DNA from: Microbacterium laevaniformans
GTDB taxonomy: Bacteria; Actinomycetota; Actinomycetes; Actinomycetales; Microbacteriaceae
DNA length: 64,000 nucleotides
Direction of reading: 5' to 3'
Assembly (NCBI RefSeq): GCF_016907555.1
Contig: NZ_JAFBCE010000001.1
Location: 1,240,001-1,304,000, forward strand
The notes below the pieces were generated by a model. That model did not search any database and was not told the DNA's origin. It was given only the letters and a program-made list of their open reading frames with translations. The number at the start of each line of letters is the position of its first letter. Positions within the stretch are counted from its first letter, which is position 1. This document shows, piece by piece, positions 42,689 through 53,099 of this stretch. The position numbers and the translations under genes were made by a program.

Positions 42689-43853
42689 TGGTGTCGACCT
42701 CCGCGTCGGCGAGGGCGCGTGCCGCGTCGCCGGTCATCTCGCGGCTCTGCAGCCAGCCGTCGGGCAACGCCGGCCGCTTCGGCGTGCCGGCACGCCCGCG
42801 CTGGCCCTCGGCGGCTGCACCGGGGTACGGTGCGTCGAGGTCCAGCGTCGCCAGCAGATCGTCGATCTCGGCGAGGGTCGACACGGTCGCCAGCTGTGCC
42901 CGCGTCTCACCGCCGACCGGATAGCCCTTGAAATACCAGGCGACGTGCTTGCGGATGTCGCGGCATCCGCGGCCCTCGTCCTCGAAGAACTCGACGAGCA
43001 GCTCCGCGTGGCGCCGGAAGGCGGCGGCGACGAAACCGAGTGTCGCGTCCACGGGCGCTGCGGCGGCGGCAGCGGGGCCGCCGAGACCGCGGGCGAGATC
43101 GCCGAACAGCCAGGGACGCCCGAGGCAGCCACGACCGACCACGACGCCGTCGCACCCGGTCTCGGCCATCATCCGCGCGGCGTCGTCCGCCGACCAGATG
43201 TCGCCGTTGCCGAGCACCGGAATGCTGGTCACGGCCCGCTTGAGCTCGGCGATCGCCGCCCAGTCGGCCTGGCCGGAGTAGAACTCCGCAGCCGTGCGCG
43301 CGTGGAGGGCCACCGCGGCGACGCCCGCATCCTCCGCGATGCGGCCGGCGTCGAGGAACGTGAGGTGGTCGGAGTCGATTCCCTTGCGCATCTTGACGGT
43401 GAGCGGCACGTCGCCGGCGGCGCGTGCGGCGCGCGTGACGATCTCGCGGAACAGGCCGAGCTTCCACGGCAGTGCCGCTCCCCCGCCCTTGCGCGTGACC
43501 TTGGGCACGGGACAGCCGAAGTTGAGGTCGATGTGGTCGGCGCGGTCCTCGTCGACGAGAAGTCGGACGGCCGCTTCGGTGGTCGCTGGGTCGACACCGT
43601 AGAGCTGGATCGAGCGCGGAGTCTCCGACTCGTGGTGCGTGATCAAACGCATCGTGGTCGCGTTGCGCTCGACCAGGGCGCGAGTGGTGATCATCTCCGA
43701 GACGTAGAGTCCCGCGCCGTACTCGCGGCAGAGCCGACGGAAGGCGGTGTTGGTGATACCGGCCATCGGCGCGAGCACCACGGGTGCATCGAGCGCGATG
43801 GGGCCGATGCGCAGCGCGGCGCCGGTGGAGACGGAGAGGGACATCCTGTCCAT
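42678..43853 (-). CDS. dusB: tRNA-dihydrouridine synthase
   Basis: A ~390-residue FMN enzyme that reduces specific uridines in tRNA. It has APMAGITNTAFRRLCREYGAG at the start of the TIM barrel, the catalytic cysteine in NFGCPVPKVTRKGGGAAL, VKMRKGIDSDH, and the FMN phosphate site VLGNGDIWS/GVVVGRGCLGRPW. Two in-frame ATGs (43853 and 43844) are possible starts. Confidence 0.94.
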   Translation of the reverse strand: MDRMSLSVSTGAALRIGPIALDAPVVLAPMAGITNTAFRRLCREYGAGLYVSEMITTRALVERNATTMRLITHHESETPRSIQLYGVDPATTEAAVRLLVDEDRADHIDLNFGCPVPKVTRKGGGAALPWKLGLFREIVTRAARAAGDVPLTVKMRKGIDSDHLTFLDAGRIAEDAGVAAVALHARTAAEFYSGQADWAAIAELKRAVTSIPVLGNGDIWSADDAARMMAETGCDGVVVGRGCLGRPWLFGDLARGLGGPAAAAAAPVDATLGFVAAAFRRHAELLVEFFEDEGRGCRDIRKHVAWYFKGYPVGGETRAQLATVSTLAEIDDLLATLDLDAPYPGAAAEGQRGRAGTPKRPALPDGWLQSREMTGDAARALADAEVDTSGG

Positions 43854-43893
43854 TCTCCCAGACTCACGCGGCCGGTGCGCCGGTCTGCGCCTC

Positions 43894-43899
43894 TATCGT
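43894..43899 (+). promoter_or_regulatory. -10 hexamer for the glutathione peroxidase gene
   Basis: TATCGT with a 7-nt gap to the ATG at 43907; it supports that start over a longer upstream frame that would overlap dusB. Confidence 0.5.
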
Positions 43900-43906
43900 G
43901 GACAAC

Positions 43907-44410
43907 ATGGCCGACACACAGACAGCGCAGCTTCGTGACATCCCCTACACCGACGCTACCGGCGCAGAGCACACCCTCGCCGAGTTCGGCGATCGCGCCG
44001 TTCTCCTCGTCAATGTCGCATCCAAGTGCGGTCTGACGCCGCAATACGAGCAGCTCGAAGAGCTGCAGCGCACCTATGGCGACCGGGGTCTGCAGGTCAT
44101 CGGCTTCCCCTGCGACCAGTTCATGGGTCAGGAGCCCGGCTCGATGGAGGAGATCCTCGAATACTGTTCGGTGACCTGGGGTGTGAGCTTTCCGATCATG
44201 GACAAGGTGCGGGTGAACGGCTCGCACGCCGCTCCCCTCTACAAGGCGCTGAAGAAGGCGAAGAACGTGGAGGGGGCGAGGGGCCCGGTCATGTGGAACT
44301 TCGAGAAATTCCTGGTCACGCCGACCGGCGAGGTGCACCGTTTCCGGCCACAGACCAAGCCCGACGCGCCCGAGGTGATCGCGGCGATCGAGGCCAGCCT
44401 CCCCGCCTGA
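43907..44410 (+). CDS. Glutathione peroxidase-family thiol peroxidase
   Basis: A 167-residue peroxidase. The peroxidatic residue is cysteine (VNVASKCGLTPQY, Cys41), not selenocysteine. The tetrad partners Gln75 and WNFEKF are present. A resolving cysteine at about 87 (LEYCSVTWGVSFPIMDK) indicates the thioredoxin-dependent type; FPCDQF holds another Cys. It probably removes hydroperoxides in the cytoplasm, as no signal peptide is seen. A REP-like palindrome follows the stop. Confidence 0.93.
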   Translation: MADTQTAQLRDIPYTDATGAEHTLAEFGDRAVLLVNVASKCGLTPQYEQLEELQRTYGDRGLQVIGFPCDQFMGQEPGSMEEILEYCSVTWGVSFPIMDKVRVNGSHAAPLYKALKKAKNVEGARGPVMWNFEKFLVTPTGEVHRFRPQTKPDAPEVIAAIEASLPA

Positions 44411-44424
44411 GCCCTGCTGCGGCC

Positions 44425-44508
44425 CGTTTCGACTCGCTGCGTTCGCTCAACGACCGGGAGGCGTGACCCCCGGTCGTTGAGCGAGGAGCGCAGCGACGAG
44501 TCGAAACG
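44425..44508. repeat. REP-like intergenic palindrome, long copy
   Basis: Imperfect arms of 34 and ~41 nt. The left reads CGTTTCGACTCGCTGCG then TTCGCTCAACGACCGGG; the right starts CCCGGTCGTTGAGCGA and ends GAGTCGAAACG. The loop is about 8 nt. It sits between the converging peroxidase and DsbA-like genes. Its right end recurs at 47520-47540. Confidence 0.8.
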
Positions 44509-44531
44509 CAGACGATTCGAAACGCGACGTC

Positions 44532-45197
44532 TCAGGCGTCCTGCTTCTCCGTCCACACCTGGCGGGTGATCTGCGCGAACGCATCGGCGGGCTGCGCGCC
44601 GCTGACGCCGTACTTGCCGTCGATCACGAAGAACGGCACGCCCTGGATGCCGTAGGCCTGCGCCTGCGCCTGGTCAGCGCGCACATCGGCGAGATGCCGG
44701 CTCGACTCGAGGGCATCGCGCACCTCATCGGCGTCGAAGCCGACCTCGGCGGCGAGGGCGACGAGATCGTCGACGCGCCCGACGTGCTTGCCCTCGGTGA
44801 AGTAGGCCGACATGAGCCGCTCGGCCATCTCGTTCTGACGGCCCTGTGCCTTCGCGAAGTGCAGCAGTTCGTGGGCCTTCACCGTGTTGGTGTGCTGCAG
44901 CAGGTCGAAGCGGTACTCCAGCCCCGACCCGGCGGCCACACCGGTGACCTGGTCGAGCATCTCGCGGACGCGCTCCCGCGGCATCCCTTTGTGTCCGGCG
45001 AGGAAGTCCAGCTCATCGCCCTCGAAGTCGACCGGTGTGTCCGGCGAAAGCTCGAAGGAGTGGAAGGTCACTTCGACCTGCGGCGCGTCGGGGTCGGCCG
45101 CCGTCTGTGCGAGGCCGGCCTCGAGGTTGCGCTTGCCGATGTAGCACCACGGGCAGGCGATGTCACTCCACACGTCGATCGTGATCTTGTCTGTCAT
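44532..45197 (-). CDS. DsbA-family (FrnE-like) oxidoreductase
   Basis: A 221-residue thioredoxin-fold protein of the DsbA/FrnE group. It has the CPWC active site at residues 15-18 (SDIACPWCYIGKRNLE), the inserted helical domain, and the cis-Pro loop GIQGVPFFVIDGKYGVSGAQP. It has no signal peptide, so it acts in the cytoplasm, as FrnE does. The ATG at 45197 follows uppS after 29 nt. Dithiol exchange in oxidative stress is likely but not proven. Confidence 0.92.
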   Translation of the reverse strand: MTDKITIDVWSDIACPWCYIGKRNLEAGLAQTAADPDAPQVEVTFHSFELSPDTPVDFEGDELDFLAGHKGMPRERVREMLDQVTGVAAGSGLEYRFDLLQHTNTVKAHELLHFAKAQGRQNEMAERLMSAYFTEGKHVGRVDDLVALAAEVGFDADEVRDALESSRHLADVRADQAQAQAYGIQGVPFFVIDGKYGVSGAQPADAFAQITRQVWTEKQDA

Positions 45198-45226
45198 GCC
45201 TGGTGCAACCTCTCTCGTGCGCGGGT

Positions 45227-46042
45227 CTATTCCGCGGAATCGGCCGTCGGCGCGTCGACGGCTCCACCGAAGCGGCGGCTGCGTCCGAGGTACAGGTCGA
45301 TCGCTCCCCAGAGGTCGGTACGCGAGAAGTCGGGCCACAGCGTGTCGAGGAACACCATCTCTGCGTAGGCGGACTCCCACAGCAGGAAGTTGGAGGTGCG
45401 CTGCTCGCCGCTGGAACGCAGGAAGAGGTCGACGTCGGGCATGTCGGGCACGTAGAGATGTCTGCGCAGCGTCTTCTCCGTGATCGCGGACGGCTTCAGC
45501 CGTCCGGCGGCGATCTGCTCGCCCATCGCCCGCATGGCGTCGACGATCTCGTGACGGCCGCCGTAGTTGATGCACATCGTCAGCGTGAGCGTGTCGTTGC
45601 CGGCGGTGAGCTGCTCGGCGTACTGCAGTTCCTTGATGACCGATCCCCACAGGCGCGGCTTGCGGCCGGCCCACCGGATGCGGACGCCCCATTCGTTGAG
45701 CTGGTCGCGGCGGCGGTGCAGCACGTCGCGGTTGTAGCCCATGAGGAAGCGCACTTCCTCGGGCGAGCGGGCCCAGTTCTCGGTCGAGAAGGCGTAGACG
45801 CTGAGGTGTTTCACGCCCGCCTGGATCGCTCCCGCGACGACGTCGAGGAGCACCTCCTCGCCCGCCCGGTGTCCTTCGATTCGTGTCAGTCCCCGGCGGT
45901 TGGCCCACCGTCCGTTGCCGTCCATCACGATCGCAACGTGGTTCGGCACACCGCCCTTCGGAAAACGCGGCGGATGGATGCCGGTCCAATCGAGGGGGCG
46001 GTACGGCACGGCATCGCGGTGTGTGTAGGGCTTGGGGCTCAA
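45227..46042 (-). CDS. uppS: Polyprenyl (isoprenyl) diphosphate synthase, UppS type
   Basis: A 271-residue cis-prenyltransferase that makes the C50/C55 lipid carrier for wall synthesis. It has the catalytic Asp in [27 protein letters not shown], and the C-terminal substrate site [20 protein letters not shown]. The TTG start at 46042 overlaps the recO stop (TTGA) and has GGAGAG 7 nt upstream; no ATG or GTG fits as well. Confidence 0.93.
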   Translation of the reverse strand: MSPKPYTHRDAVPYRPLDWTGIHPPRFPKGGVPNHVAIVMDGNGRWANRRGLTRIEGHRAGEEVLLDVVAGAIQAGVKHLSVYAFSTENWARSPEEVRFLMGYNRDVLHRRRDQLNEWGVRIRWAGRKPRLWGSVIKELQYAEQLTAGNDTLTLTMCINYGGRHEIVDAMRAMGEQIAAGRLKPSAITEKTLRRHLYVPDMPDVDLFLRSSGEQRTSNFLLWESAYAEMVFLDTLWPDFSRTDLWGAIDLYLGRSRRFGGAVDAPTADSAE

Positions 46043-46767
46043 CGGGTGCTCTCCACATGGGGCAGGGAACGGATGCCGCGCTCGAGATGCCACTGCGCGT
46101 AGGCGGCGACGAGGCCGGATGCCGAGGCGGTGGCGGCGTGGGTCGCGGCATCCACGACGTCCCATTCTCCCGCGATCAGCGCGCGCAGCAGCGCACCGGT
46201 CTCGGGTCGCAACCGCGCGGAGCCGGCCGGGGCGCAGTCGCCGCACACGACACCGCCCAGCTGCGCCACGAACCAGTCGTGCGGACCGGCGGCCCCGCAC
46301 CGGGCGCAGTCGAACAGCGCCGGGGCCCAGCCCGACAGAGACATCGCGCGCAGCAGGTACGAGTCGAGCACGGAACGCGACTCCCGTCCGCCCTGGGCGA
46401 GGGTACGCAGTCCTCCCACGAGCAGCAGGTACTGCTGGGGGGTGGCTTCGGCTTCGTTCAGCCGGTCGGCGGTCTCGACCATGGCATGCGCAGCCGTGTA
46501 ACGGTCGTAGTCCGCCACGATCGCGGCCCCGTAAGAGCCGAGCGACTCGGCCTGCTGCACGATGTCGAGCGAGCGCCCCTGGTAGAGCTGGACGTCGGCG
46601 ACCATGAACGGCTCGAGGCGGGCCCCGAACTTCGACGACGTGCGGCGCACACCCTTCGCGACAGCACGCACCTTGCCGTGGCGACGGCTGAGCATGGTCA
46701 CGATGCGGTCCGCTTCACCCAGCTTGTGGGTGCGCAGGACCACGACCTCGTCGCGGTAGGTGGGCAC
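46039..46767 (-). CDS. recO: DNA repair protein RecO
   Basis: A 242-residue recombination mediator that loads RecA with RecR. An OB-fold N-terminus ([20 protein letters not shown]) is followed by a helical domain and a C4 zinc site ([10 protein letters not shown], then VVCGDCAP). The start is GTG at 46767 with GATAAT 6 nt upstream (46774-46779). It is coupled to uppS. Confidence 0.95.
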   Translation of the reverse strand: MPTYRDEVVVLRTHKLGEADRIVTMLSRRHGKVRAVAKGVRRTSSKFGARLEPFMVADVQLYQGRSLDIVQQAESLGSYGAAIVADYDRYTAAHAMVETADRLNEAEATPQQYLLLVGGLRTLAQGGRESRSVLDSYLLRAMSLSGWAPALFDCARCGAAGPHDWFVAQLGGVVCGDCAPAGSARLRPETGALLRALIAGEWDVVDAATHAATASASGLVAAYAQWHLERGIRSLPHVESTR

Positions 46768-46810
46768 CCCTCGATTATCCCCGCCGGTGCCGACATCGGG
46801 CGGCATTGGA

Positions 46811-46816
46811 GACAAT
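46811..46816 (+). promoter_or_regulatory. -10 hexamer for the TRIC-type channel
   Basis: GACAAT, 6 nt before the GTG at 46823. It is the main reason to choose that start over an upstream frame. Confidence 0.45.
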
Positions 46817-46822
46817 GGTCAG

Positions 46823-47509
46823 GTGACGGAGCAGCTGTTCGTGATCCCCCTCTGGGCTGACCTCCTCGCCGTGGGACTCGGCGGTGTACAGGGCGCCCTG
46901 TTCTCGTCGGGCTTCGTCGGACAGCGCCGACTCGACCTGCTCGGCGTCGTCATCGTCGGCACCGTGATGGGCATGGGTGGCGGCATCATCCGCGACCTCC
47001 TGCTCAACGTCGAACCCGCGACGCTCAAGAGCGACTGGTACCTGATCACGGCCGTCGGCGCGGCTCTGGTCGGCATGTTGCTGGCCAACATCTTCGAGCG
47101 CCTCAACGCGGTGATCGTTGCCCTCGACGCGGTGGTCATCGGCCTGTTCGGCGCCTTCGGCACCTCCAAGGCGCTGGCGCTCGGCCTTCCCCCCGTCCCG
47201 GCGGTCTTCGTCGGGGTCTGCGCCGCGGTGGGCGGCGGCATCCTTCGCGACGTGATCATGGGCCTGCCGGTGGCGATCATGCACGTCGGATCGCTGTACG
47301 CCGTCGCGGCCGCGGTCGGCTGCGCGTTGCTCGCGTTCGCACACGCCGTCGGTGCGCCGCTGGTGGCCGCGGCGATCGCCTCGGTCGTGGTCACGACCGT
47401 GATCCGACTGCTCGCGGTGATCTTCGACATCTCGCTGCCCGAACAGCGTGCGCTGTACCGGCGCAAGGTCGCGGTGGAGACCAGCGCGATCCCGATCATC
47501 CGGCCCTGA
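46823..47509 (+). CDS. TRIC-family (UPF0126) cation channel
   Basis: A 228-residue membrane protein with seven predicted helices in two repeats. Each repeat carries a glycine-rich kink: MGMGGGIIRDLLL near residue 53 and AVGGGILRDVIMGLPVAIMH near residue 137. This matches prokaryotic TRIC monovalent-cation channels. The physiological ion here is unknown. The stop is followed after 1 nt by the short REP-like palindrome. Confidence 0.9.
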   Translation: MTEQLFVIPLWADLLAVGLGGVQGALFSSGFVGQRRLDLLGVVIVGTVMGMGGGIIRDLLLNVEPATLKSDWYLITAVGAALVGMLLANIFERLNAVIVALDAVVIGLFGAFGTSKALALGLPPVPAVFVGVCAAVGGGILRDVIMGLPVAIMHVGSLYAVAAAVGCALLAFAHAVGAPLVAAAIASVVVTTVIRLLAVIFDISLPEQRALYRRKVAVETSAIPIIRP

Positions 47510-47510
47510 G

Positions 47511-47540
47511 GCGTTTCGACGCAGCGACGAGTCGAAACGC
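47511..47540. repeat. REP-like palindrome, short copy
   Basis: GCGTTTCGAC and GTCGAAACGC flank a 10-nt loop. The last 21 nt are identical to 44489-44509 of the long copy. It lies between the converging channel and leuA genes, where it can act as a terminator. Confidence 0.8.
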
Positions 47541-47544
47541 GGCG

Positions 47545-49323
<1,779 letters not shown>

Positions 49324-49361
49324 TCAGATGGTGCGGGCCGAGTGTCAGACGATGACAAGCT

Positions 49362-49400
49362 CCGCGACGAGGAGGGCCCTAGAACGAGGTCTCGTCGCGG
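49362..49400 (-). promoter_or_regulatory. Attenuator stem in the leuA leader
   Basis: Perfect 10-nt arms CCGCGACGAG and CTCGTCGCGG (49362-49371 and 49391-49400). One arm lies inside the leader-peptide frame after the Leu codons. Ribosome position on the leader would decide whether this stem forms. Confidence 0.65.
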
Positions 49401-49429
49401 CGGCTAAGAAGGAGGCCGAACGCGCGCAT
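49379..49429 (-). CDS. leuL: leuA leader peptide
   Basis: A 16-residue frame, MRAFGLLLSRRDETSF, with three consecutive leucine codons (CTC CTT CTT), ending at TAG 49381-49379. CTT is a rare codon in this GC-rich genome. A TACGCT hexamer 6 nt before the ATG implies translation begins at the transcript's first base. This is the classic design of ribosome-mediated attenuation: slow Leu decoding changes the leader fold ahead of leuA. Confidence 0.82.
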   Translation of the reverse strand: MRAFGLLLSRRDETSF

Positions 49430-49435
49430 GGGGAC

Positions 49436-49441
49436 AGCGTA
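49436..49441 (-). promoter_or_regulatory. -10 hexamer for leuL-leuA
   Basis: TACGCT on the minus strand with a 6-nt gap to the leader-peptide ATG at 49429. Confidence 0.55.
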
Positions 49442-49467
49442 CACCTGCGCGACGAGCTCGACGAAAC

Positions 49468-50415
49468 TCACGGGATGAGCGCCAGGGCTCCCCCGGGGTG
49501 TCCCTCGGCCAGCAGCGCGAGCGCGGCGGGGGCGTCCTCGAGCGGGAAGGTCCGCGCCACGGGGACGGTGAGCGTACCGGCGTTCGCCGCCGCGACGAGG
49601 CCCGCGCGCGCCTCGTCGCGGAAGCGGGCGCTTGCCGGAAGGGCGCCGGCGATCCAGCGGAACCCATCGGCGTTCGCCCGCGACGGCGTCACGATCGTCA
49701 CGATCCGGTCGCGATCGGCGACCAGCGCAAGCGACACGTCGACGGCCTCATCGGTGCCCACGGCATCCAGCGCCGCGACGATCGGAACGTCACCGGCGAT
49801 CGTGACCACGCGCTCGAACAGCCCCGGACCGTACGCGACGGGATCGCCGCCGAAGTGACGCACCCGCTCGAAGGAACTCTCCGCCGCCGTCCCGATGACG
49901 TGGATGCCGCGCAGCGCCGCCAGCTGCAGCACGGCCACACCTACCGCCCCCGACGCGCCGTGCAGGAGGATCGTCTCCCCCGGTTTCGCCGCGACGACAT
50001 GCAGCATCTCCGCGGCGGTCGTCCCGGTCAGCAGCAGATTCGCGGCTTCGGGGTGGCCGAGCGGCTGGGGCTTGTGGAACACCTTCGCGGCATCCACTGT
50101 CATCTCCGTCGCGTAGCCGCCCTGCACCCGGAAGGCGACGACCTCGTCACCTTTCGCCGCGGGTCCCGACCCGATCTCCGTATCGAGACCGATCGCGGTG
50201 ATCTCGCCCGACACCTCGTAGCCGATCGGCACGGGCCAGGACTGCCCGTTCTCGGCGGCAACATGCTTCGCATCGGCGGGGTTCATGCCCGCCGCGCGCA
50301 CACGGAGCGTCACTTCGCCGCGGGCCGGGGCGGGAACCTCGACCTCCGAGAGCTCCCACGCCTCGGGGCCGCCTGCCCGTACCGCCCGCCACTGCCGCGC
50401 CGTTCGCCGCGTCAT
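49468..50415 (-). CDS. MDR-superfamily NADPH oxidoreductase (quinone reductase-like)
   Basis: A 315-residue medium-chain reductase lacking the structural and catalytic zinc ligands. The GroES-like part has VRAAGMNPADAKHV and IGYEVSGEITAIG. The cofactor motif HGASGAVGVAVLQLAALRG near residue 152 favours NADPH. The likely role is reduction of a quinone or enone. It begins 1 nt after the era stop and is the last gene of that transcript. Confidence 0.88.
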   Translation of the reverse strand: MTRRTARQWRAVRAGGPEAWELSEVEVPAPARGEVTLRVRAAGMNPADAKHVAAENGQSWPVPIGYEVSGEITAIGLDTEIGSGPAAKGDEVVAFRVQGGYATEMTVDAAKVFHKPQPLGHPEAANLLLTGTTAAEMLHVVAAKPGETILLHGASGAVGVAVLQLAALRGIHVIGTAAESSFERVRHFGGDPVAYGPGLFERVVTIAGDVPIVAALDAVGTDEAVDVSLALVADRDRIVTIVTPSRANADGFRWIAGALPASARFRDEARAGLVAAANAGTLTVPVARTFPLEDAPAALALLAEGHPGGALALIP

Positions 50416-50416
50416 G

Positions 50417-51319
50417 TCAGAACCCCAGCCGTCCGAGCTGCTTGGGATCGCGCTGCCATTCCTTGGCGACGCGCACGTGCAGCTTCAAGAACACCTTCGT
50501 GCCGATGAGCGGCTCGATCTGCGCGCGCGCCCGCGCGCCGACGGCGGCCAGCCGCGAGCCCTTGTGGCCGATGATGATCGCCTTCTGGCTGTCGCGCTCG
50601 ACGATCAGGTTCGCGTAGATATCGGTGAGCTCGCCCTCGTCGCGGCGCGAGATGTCGTCGATCGTGACGGCGATCGAGTGCGGCAGCTCGTCACGCACGC
50701 CTTCCAGCGCCGCCTCACGGATGATCTCGGCGATGCGGTCCTCGAGCGACTCGTCGGTGACGACCCCCTCCTCGTAGAGGGCGGGTCCTTCCGGCATGAG
50801 CGTCAGCAGGTCATCGGCGAGCACGTCGAGCTGTTCGCCCGCGACGGCCGACAACGGGATCACCGCGTCCCAGTCCTCGCGCAAGCTGTCGACCTCCATC
50901 AGCCGTTCGGTGATCTCGTCGCGGGAGGCGATGTCGGTCTTGGTGACGATGGCCACCTTCTTCGCGCGCGGGTATCCGTCCAGGGATGCCGCGATGCGGC
51001 GGTCGCCGGGACCCACCTTCTCCGTGGCCGGCACGAGGAAGCCAATCGCGTCCACGTCGCCGAGCACCTGCTCCACGAGGTCGTTCAGGCGCTGGCCGAG
51101 GAGCGTCCGGGGCTTGTGGATGCCGGGGGTATCGACGATCACGAGCTGGCCGGCCGGGCGGTTGACGATGCCGCGGATCGCGCGCCGGGTGGTCTGCGGC
51201 TTGTCGGAGGTGATCGCGACCTTCTCACCCACCAGGGCGTTCGTCAGCGTGGACTTGCCGACGTTGGGACGGCCGACGAAGGTGACGAACCCGGAGCGGG
51301 TCTGGGGGCTGGGACTCAT
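50417..51319 (-). CDS. era: Ribosome-assembly GTPase Era
   Basis: A 300-residue GTPase needed for 30S maturation. G motifs are GRPNVGKST, the switch TTRRAIRGI, DTPGI and TKTD. The C-terminal KH RNA-binding domain includes LPHSIAVTIDDISRRDEG and IIIGHKGSRLAAVGARAR. The ATG overlaps the upstream CorC-type gene stop (ATGA). Confidence 0.96.
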   Translation of the reverse strand: MSPSPQTRSGFVTFVGRPNVGKSTLTNALVGEKVAITSDKPQTTRRAIRGIVNRPAGQLVIVDTPGIHKPRTLLGQRLNDLVEQVLGDVDAIGFLVPATEKVGPGDRRIAASLDGYPRAKKVAIVTKTDIASRDEITERLMEVDSLREDWDAVIPLSAVAGEQLDVLADDLLTLMPEGPALYEEGVVTDESLEDRIAEIIREAALEGVRDELPHSIAVTIDDISRRDEGELTDIYANLIVERDSQKAIIIGHKGSRLAAVGARARAQIEPLIGTKVFLKLHVRVAKEWQRDPKQLGRLGF

Positions 51320-52635
51320 CGGTGGGCATCCTCCCGGTCGGTGCGGTTATCGTCGCCGAAGGCGGCGTCGACGGCGAGCAGGCTGGGGGTGGGTTCGACG
51401 AACACCGTGGCGAGGCCCCGCCCGCGCCCGCGGGAGGCGCCTCCCGTCAAGCGCAGCCCGGAGTACTCCGCGGTCGCACCGGGCAGAGGCACACGGCCGA
51501 GCAGCTTCCCGAGCAGGCCGCCGATCGAGTCGACGTCCTCGTCTTCGAGCTCGAGACCGAACAGTTCGCCGACCTCATTGAGGCCCAGGCGCGCGCTCAC
51601 GCGGTACCGTCCGTCGCCCAACTCGACGATCTCGCTGGAGCGGGGATCGTACTCGTCGGAGATCTCGCCGACGAGCTCTTCGATCAGGTCTTCGAGCGTC
51701 ACGAGCCCCGAAACGCCGCCGTACTCGTCGACGACGAGACACACATGGACGGCATCCCGCTTCATCTGCTGCAGCAGCGTCTCGGCCTTCATCGATTCGG
51801 GCACGAACACCGCCGGCCGCGCGATCTGGGCGACCGGGGCGTCCCGCCATGCGGTCTCATCGCGGAACGCGAACTGCACGAGGTCTTTGAGGTAGACGAC
51901 GCCGGTGATGTCGTCGGCTTCGCCGTCGGCGACCGGAACCCGTGACACGCCCTTGTCCAGGAAGAGCTGCATCGCCTGCTGCGTCGTGGCGGCGGCATCC
52001 ATCGTCACCATGTCGGTGCGCGGAACCATCACCTCGCGCACGTACGTGTCGGTGAACTCGAACACGGAGTGGATGAGCTCGCGGTCGTCCTCTTCGATGA
52101 GGTCCTGCGATGCGGCCTCGTCGACCATGCTCAGCAGTTGCTCCTCACTCGCGAACGAGGCGCCGCGGTGGATGCCGGGCGTCACCCGGTTGCCGACGAC
52201 GACGAGCAGGTGTGCGAGGGGGCCGAGGACGATGCGCGCGCCGCGCACGAGCGGCGCGCACGCCCGCAGCAGGCCGCGCGCGTGCTGGCGGCCCACGGCG
52301 CGGGGGCTCGCCCCGACCAGGACGAACGACACCACGGTCATCAGCACCGCAGCGGCCAGCATGGCCCACCAGATGCTGTCGAACGCGATCGTGAACGCCA
52401 CGGTCACGACGACGGCCGCCGTCGTCTCGGCGAGGATCCTGATGAATACGACGGCGTTGCCGTGTGCTTCGGGATCGGCGCCGATCCGCCCGAGAGCGGC
52501 CGCGCTGCGTCCTGTCGTCGCCATCTCGGCGAGGTCGGCGCGCGAGGTGACGCCGAGCGCCGCATCCAGCGCCGCCATCAGACCGCCGAGCGCGACAAGG
52601 AGGGCCGCCGCGATGAGCAGGAGGATCTCGGTCAT
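51316..52635 (-). CDS. CNNM/CorC-type hemolysin-family membrane protein
   Basis: A 439-residue protein. An N-terminal DUF21 membrane domain with about four helices is followed by a CBS-domain pair (YVREVMVPRTDMVTMDAAAT and VHVCLVVDEYGGVSGLVTLED) and a CorC_HlyC domain with RYRVSARLGLNEVGELFGLE. The family is linked to magnesium/cobalt transport. The ATG at 52635 overlaps the ybeY stop (ATGA), so membrane ion handling is coupled to rRNA processing, an arrangement common in actinobacteria. Confidence 0.92.
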   Translation of the reverse strand: MTEILLLIAAALLVALGGLMAALDAALGVTSRADLAEMATTGRSAAALGRIGADPEAHGNAVVFIRILAETTAAVVVTVAFTIAFDSIWWAMLAAAVLMTVVSFVLVGASPRAVGRQHARGLLRACAPLVRGARIVLGPLAHLLVVVGNRVTPGIHRGASFASEEQLLSMVDEAASQDLIEEDDRELIHSVFEFTDTYVREVMVPRTDMVTMDAAATTQQAMQLFLDKGVSRVPVADGEADDITGVVYLKDLVQFAFRDETAWRDAPVAQIARPAVFVPESMKAETLLQQMKRDAVHVCLVVDEYGGVSGLVTLEDLIEELVGEISDEYDPRSSEIVELGDGRYRVSARLGLNEVGELFGLELEDEDVDSIGGLLGKLLGRVPLPGATAEYSGLRLTGGASRGRGRGLATVFVEPTPSLLAVDAAFGDDNRTDREDAHR

Positions 52636-53099
52636 GCGCGTCGTCGACGCTCCGAGACGTGGAAAGCGGCGATCAGGTCGCGCTGCAGACCGAACATCTC
52701 GCGCTCCTCCTCGGGCTCGGCGTGATCGAAGCCCAGGAGGTGCAGCAGTCCGTGCGTGGTGAGCAGGATCAGCTCGTCGACGGTCGTGTGGCCGGCTGCC
52801 TGAGCCTGCGTCTCGGCGACCTGGGGGCAGAGCACGATGTCGCCGAGTAGTCCCGGCGGCGTGGGCTGTTCCTGCGTTCCCGGTCGCAACTCGTCCATGG
52901 GGAAGCTGAGCACGTCGGTGGGGCCCGGCTCGTCCATCCACTGCACGTGAAGAGCCTCCATGGCGCCCTCGTCGACGAGGAGGATCGCGACGTCGGCATC
53001 CGGGCTGACGTGCAGCTCCGCGAGGTTGTTCTCGGTCAGGCGCAGCAGCACGGTCTCGTCGATCTCGACGCCGGACTCATTGGTGATCTCGATGGTCAT
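52632..53099 (-). CDS. ybeY: Endoribonuclease YbeY
   Basis: A 155-residue metal-dependent RNase for 16S rRNA 3' maturation. The zinc signature THGLLHLLGFDHAEPEE is complete (three His). WMDEPGPTDVLSFPMDE is the second conserved block. Overlaps of 4 nt link it to phoH before and to the CorC-type gene after. Confidence 0.96.
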   Translation of the reverse strand: MTIEITNESGVEIDETVLLRLTENNLAELHVSPDADVAILLVDEGAMEALHVQWMDEPGPTDVLSFPMDELRPGTQEQPTPPGLLGDIVLCPQVAETQAQAAGHTTVDELILLTTHGLLHLLGFDHAEPEEEREMFGLQRDLIAAFHVSERRRRA

